Origin: Segetimicrobium sp035279545
GTDB lineage: Bacteria > Sysuimicrobiota > Sysuimicrobiia > Sysuimicrobiales > Segetimicrobiaceae
Direction: 5' to 3'
DNA length: 9,327 nucleotides
NCBI GenBank assembly: GCA_035279545.1
Contig: DATEHM010000107.1
Location: 1-9,327, forward strand
The notes under the pieces were generated by a model, which saw only the letters and a list, made by a program, of their open reading frames with translations, was not told where the DNA came from and did no database searches. A program made the translations under genes and the position numbers. Below, one piece after another: positions 6,307 through 9,327 of the stretch (its first letter is position 1; the number at the start of each line of letters is the position of its first letter).

Positions 6307-8210
6307 TCGGCCGGGTCCTCGGCGGTCGGTACGCGGTCACCGGCCCCCTCAGCGAGGGGGGGATGGCCCTGGTCTACCTCGGCCGGCGGTTGTCGGACGA
6401 CCGGCAGGTGGCGATCAAGGTGCTGCGGGAGCAATACGCGCACGATACGGAGTTCGTCGCCCGGTTCGAGCGCGAGGCCCACGCCGTCGCCCGGCTGTCT
6501 CATCCTCACATGGTCCAGGTCTACGATTACGGCCGGGACGGCCACGTCCACTTCATCGTGATGGAGTTCGTCGAGGGCGAGGACCTGAAGACCCTGCTGC
6601 GGCGGGTCGGCGCCCTCGCCGAGGTGCGCGCCCGCGAGATCGGGGTGCAGGTCTGTGAGGCTCTGACCTTCGCGCACGGCGTCGGCATCGTCCACCGCGA
6701 CGTCAAACCCCAGAACATCCTCCTCGACCGCGACGGCCAGGTCAAGGTGACCGATTTCGGCATCGCCCGCGCCCTCGCCTCATCCGACATCACGGAGACG
6801 GGGACGGTGTTGGGCTCCGTCCAGTACCTCTCCCCCGAGCAAGCGCGTGGGCTGGCGGTGGGCAGCAGCGCGGATCTCTACTCCCTCGGCGTGGTGATGT
6901 ACGAGGGGGTGACCGGGCACCTGCCGTTCGACGGCGACAGCCCGATCACCATCGCGCTCAAGCACGTGCACGAGTTCCCCCCGATCCCCCGGCGCGACGA
7001 CGGCGTCCCGCTCAGCCGCGAGATCGAGCGGATCATCCTGAAGGCGCTGGCCAAGAACCCGCAGGATCGGTACCGATCGGCCGATCAGATGCGCGGCGAC
7101 CTGATCGGGATGACCTCGGTGTGGCGCGAGGAGCCGACCCCCGATGTCGAGGAGACGATGGTCATGGCGGGGAAGGCGGGGCCCGGCGGCGGTGGCCGCT
7201 TCGCGCGGATGTCCCCGCTCCTCGCCCCCGTCCTCGGCGTCGCCGTCGCGGTGCTCGCCCTGTTCATCGGGGGCTCGTACGGCCTGCAGGCCCTGAACGC
7301 GTACTTGAACGTGCCGGAGGTGGCCGTCCCCGATCTGAGGGGCCACAGCCTCGGCGACGCGCAGAGCCTCGCGCGCAAGGACCGGCTCGGCGTCCAGGTG
7401 GTCCAGCAGAACTACAGCGCGACCGTGCCCACGGGGTTCGTGCTCGCGCAGGACCAGCCGCCGGGGCAGGTGGTCAAGGTCGACCGCACGATCGGCGTCA
7501 CCACCAGCCTGGGGCCGCAAATGGTCACCGTCCCGGACGTCCGCCGCCGCTCCCTGGCCGATGCCCGGTTCGCGATCGAACAGGCCCGCCTTGCCGTGGG
7601 CGAGGTGCGCGCCGCCTATGACAACACCCTGCCGCCCGGGGTGGTGATCTCTCAGGATCCGGCCCCCGGCGCCTCGCTGGAGCGGGGCACGTCCGTGTAC
7701 CTGCGGGTGAACAAAGGGCCCGAGACCCTCGTCCTGCCGGATCTGGTGGGGCGCTCCCTCGACGACGCGCGCCGCCTGCTGGCCGACCTGGGCGTGACGC
7801 TGCGGCAGATCACTCAGGTGCAACGCGGCGATGTGCCGCCGGGGCAGGTCGTGACGATGACCCCGCTCGCCGGGACCCAGATCCGGCACGGGGACGCGGT
7901 CGTCGTGGCGGTCGCCGCCGCCCCCGGGCCCAGCAGCCCGCCGCCGCAGCCGATCGTCACCGGCACCCAGATCGCCCCGGCGACGCCCGGCGATCCAAAC
8001 AAAAAGCAGGCGCGGGTCACCCTGATCGTGCCCGAGGGCGCATCCCAGCAGCGGGTCCGGATCATGGTGATCGACGGGCAGGGGGTGCACACCGCGTACG
8101 AAAAGGTGCACGCCCCGGGGGATACGATCAACACGGTGGTGGGCGGGTCCGGCTTCACGATCGTGCAGGTCTACATCGACAACCGACTCATCCAGGAGAT
8201 CCGGCCCTGA
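6303..8210 (+). CDS. prkC: PASTA-domain membrane Ser/Thr protein kinase (PrkC/PknB/Stk1 type)
   Basis: This is a eukaryotic-type kinase that senses cell-wall fragments or lipid II and phosphorylates cell-division, wall and metabolic targets. The product is 635 aa. The kinase domain (about 10-270) has the glycine loop LSEGGMALVY, Lys39 in VAIKVL, HRDVKPQN with Asp133, DFG at 151-153 and SPEQARG. The activation loop has Thr164 and Thr166 in ITET, lining up with the PknB autophosphorylation pair in VTQT. A juxtamembrane segment with Thr279 and Thr285 precedes a single membrane helix (about 306-326). Outside are three PASTA repeats (about 337-406, 407-474, 475-541), a Pro-rich linker and a C-terminal beta-rich domain (about 571-635) like the Ig-like end of Bacillota PrkC. 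GTG 6303 overlaps the phosphatase stop (GTGA) with no Shine-Dalgarno, so kinase and phosphatase output is probably coupled. The symbol follows synteny with B. subtilis. Confidence 0.97.
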   Translation: MIGRVLGGRYAVTGPLSEGGMALVYLGRRLSDDRQVAIKVLREQYAHDTEFVARFEREAHAVARLSHPHMVQVYDYGRDGHVHFIVMEFVEGEDLKTLLRRVGALAEVRAREIGVQVCEALTFAHGVGIVHRDVKPQNILLDRDGQVKVTDFGIARALASSDITETGTVLGSVQYLSPEQARGLAVGSSADLYSLGVVMYEGVTGHLPFDGDSPITIALKHVHEFPPIPRRDDGVPLSREIERIILKALAKNPQDRYRSADQMRGDLIGMTSVWREEPTPDVEETMVMAGKAGPGGGGRFARMSPLLAPVLGVAVAVLALFIGGSYGLQALNAYLNVPEVAVPDLRGHSLGDAQSLARKDRLGVQVVQQNYSATVPTGFVLAQDQPPGQVVKVDRTIGVTTSLGPQMVTVPDVRRRSLADARFAIEQARLAVGEVRAAYDNTLPPGVVISQDPAPGASLERGTSVYLRVNKGPETLVLPDLVGRSLDDARRLLADLGVTLRQITQVQRGDVPPGQVVTMTPLAGTQIRHGDAVVVAVAAAPGPSSPPPQPIVTGTQIAPATPGDPNKKQARVTLIVPEGASQQRVRIMVIDGQGVHTAYEKVHAPGDTINTVVGGSGFTIVQVYIDNRLIQEIRP

Positions 8211-8230
8211 CCGGGCGAGGCGCGGGCGAG

Positions 8231-8902
8231 GTGAATATCGCCCCGTCGATTCTGGCGGCGGACTTCGGGCGGCTGGCCGAGCAGGTGCGCGCCGTCGAAC
8301 GCGCGGGGGCGGGGAGGATTCACATCGACGTGATGGACGGCCGGTTCGTGCCCGAGATCACGATGGGCCCGGGCGTCACCCGCAGCATCCGGCGCGCCAC
8401 CGCGCTGCCGCTCGACGTGCACCTCATGGTGGTCGAGCCGGGGCGTCAGGTGCAGGCGTTTGCGGAGGCGGGCGCAACCTCGCTCGCCGTGCACGTCGAG
8501 GCGGCCGTGCACCTTCACCAGACGCTCCGCCAGATTCGCGCCTCCGGCCTGCGGCCGTCGGTGGCCCTCAATCCCGCCACCCCGCTCGACGCCATCGAGT
8601 GGGTCCTACCGGAGGTGGCCGCGGTGCTGATCATGACCGTAGAGCCCGGGAGCGGCGGCCAGCCATTCATCCCGGAGATGGTGGCGAAGGTCCGCGACCT
8701 CGCCGAGGGGCGGCGGGCGCGCGGGCTCGACTTCGAGATCGCCGTGGACGGCGGGATCACCGCCGAGACCGCCCCGGCGGCGGTGGAGGCCGGCGCCTCC
8801 GTGCTCGTCTGCGGGACCGCGGTGTTTGGCGCCCCGGACGGGATCGAGGCGGCGATGGCCCGGCTGCGCCGCGCGGCCGGTCGGGGTCCGCGGCGATCGT
8901 GA
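8231..8902 (+). CDS. rpe: Ribulose-phosphate 3-epimerase
   Basis: The enzyme interconverts ribulose 5-phosphate and xylulose 5-phosphate in the pentose phosphate pathway or Calvin cycle. The product is 223 aa, standard for this TIM-barrel family. Catalytic and metal residues are visible: Ser6 (APSILAADF), His31 and Asp33 (HIDVMDGRFVP), His64 (DVHLM) and Asp173 (AVDGGI). The phosphate-binding segments TVEPGSGGQPF and VCGTAVFG are also present. Small departures are Ser for the usual Phe in PGFGGQ and Glu for the usual Asn after FVP. GTG 8231 is the only start that fits the family N-terminus. It lies 20 bp after the kinase, with only GA-rich sequence and no canonical Shine-Dalgarno. In B. subtilis rsgA stands between prkC and rpe; here there is no room for it. 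The 3' end overlaps the deacetylase-like gene by 4 bp. Confidence 0.97.
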   Translation: MNIAPSILAADFGRLAEQVRAVERAGAGRIHIDVMDGRFVPEITMGPGVTRSIRRATALPLDVHLMVVEPGRQVQAFAEAGATSLAVHVEAAVHLHQTLRQIRASGLRPSVALNPATPLDAIEWVLPEVAAVLIMTVEPGSGGQPFIPEMVAKVRDLAEGRRARGLDFEIAVDGGITAETAPAAVEAGASVLVCGTAVFGAPDGIEAAMARLRRAAGRGPRRS

Positions 8903-9327
8903 CCGAGCCCCCCGCGCTGATCACGCACCCGGAGTACCGTAGGCACTTCACCTTCCCCGGCCACCCGGAGCGGCCGGAGCGTTTGGCCGCGATCGAATCG
9001 CTCCTCCGGCGGACGGCGCTGTGGGAGGCGTGCGAGCATCCGACCCCCGAGCCCGTCGACGACGACGCGCTGGCCCGCGTGCACACGCGGGCCTACATCC
9101 GGCGGGTCCACGAACTGGCCGCGGGCGGCGGCGGCTCCCTCGATGCCGACACCCCGGTCGCCCCGGTCTCCGATGGGGTGGCGCGGCGGGCGGCCGGGGG
9201 GGCCCTGCTGGCCGTGGACACGGTGATCCGCCGCAAGGCGGGGGTGGCGGCCGCGCTTGTCCGGCCGCCGGGCCACCACGCCGGATCCGGCGAGGGGCGG
9301 GGCTTCTGCATCTTCAACAACGCGGCG
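8899..9327 (+). CDS. Histone deacetylase-like (arginase/deacetylase fold) hydrolase, N-terminal part
   Basis: The gene runs off the right edge; 143 codons are visible. It belongs to the zinc-dependent deacetylase superfamily, which in bacteria includes acetoin-utilisation AcuC, acetylpolyamine amidohydrolases and protein lysine deacetylases. Seen in order are HPERPERL (about 22-29), VHTRAYI, LDADTPV, an AGGALLAVD helix, RPPGHHA with the catalytic pair His126-His127, and GFCIFNNAA. The zinc ligands (a D-x-H motif and a later Asp) would follow beyond the window. The substrate cannot be told from this part: lysine deacetylation, polyamine or another amide are all possible. GTG 8899 overlaps rpe by 4 bp (GTGA), so it belongs to the same transcription unit; no clear Shine-Dalgarno precedes it. 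Length and completeness are unknown. Confidence 0.92.
   Translation, partial: MTEPPALITHPEYRRHFTFPGHPERPERLAAIESLLRRTALWEACEHPTPEPVDDDALARVHTRAYIRRVHELAAGGGGSLDADTPVAPVSDGVARRAAGGALLAVDTVIRRKAGVAAALVRPPGHHAGSGEGRGFCIFNNAA

Noticed and set aside
7065..7086. Two overlapping perfect palindromes (14 bp at 7065-7078, GATCGGTACCGATC; 12 bp at 7075-7086, GATCGGCCGATC) as an operator or binding site
   Set aside because: They lie deep in the kinase coding sequence, where the conserved peptide DRYRSADQM and GC-rich codon choice explain them. A binding role would need conservation at synonymous positions.
7311..7928. Internal DNA repeats in the kinase gene
   Set aside because: The periodicity is at protein level: three diverged PASTA domains of about 67-70 residues. 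No near-identical DNA repeat is visible.
1..9327. Mobile element, defence system, CRISPR or phage content
   Set aside because: All genes are conserved housekeeping or signalling families on one strand with uniform base composition and no terminal repeats or recombinase genes.

Overview
The window is one strand-uniform, very GC-rich (roughly 70% by eye) stretch of bacterial chromosome. Eleven genes sit on the + strand with almost no space between them: the tail of priA, then def, fmt, a YugP-type zinc metallopeptidase, rsmB, rlmN, a small FHA-domain gene, a PP2C phosphatase, a PASTA-domain Ser/Thr kinase, rpe, and the beginning of a histone-deacetylase-like gene. No tRNA, rRNA, CRISPR array, insertion sequence or phage gene is visible.

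The order priA-def-fmt-rsmB-rlmN-prpC-prkC-rpe is the well-known Bacillota arrangement (B. subtilis also has rsgA between prkC and rpe, which is absent here). Two features recall Actinomycetota: an FHA gene directly upstream of the phosphatase, and a phosphatase with a membrane anchor and extracytoplasmic tail like PstP. GC content, codon choice and this mixture suggest a high-GC Terrabacteria lineage, such as a deep-branching Bacillota class or an uncultured phylum near it. The window alone cannot settle the taxonomy.

Layout: 1-169 priA C-terminus; 172-1640 formyl-methionine module (def and fmt, overlapping by 4 bp); 1641-1706 the only intergenic gap with a recognisable promoter-like sequence (extended -10, strong Shine-Dalgarno); 1707-4889 YugP protease and two RNA methyltransferases (16S m5C967 by RsmB; 23S/tRNA m2A by RlmN); 4886-8210 a complete phospho-signalling module (phosphothreonine reader, phosphatase eraser, membrane kinase writer); 8231-8902 ribulose-phosphate epimerase; 8899 to the window edge the deacetylase-like gene.

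Six of the ten junctions are 4-bp ATGA or GTGA overlaps, so translation is probably coupled along most of the cluster. The genes link replication restart, initiator-Met processing, ribosome modification and cell-envelope kinase signalling, as in related bacteria. I found no wholly new system. The points most worth a second look are the three-gene FHA/phosphatase/kinase module with its possible phosphothreonine switch sites, the PstP-like tail on the phosphatase, the loss of rsgA, and the internal promoter.
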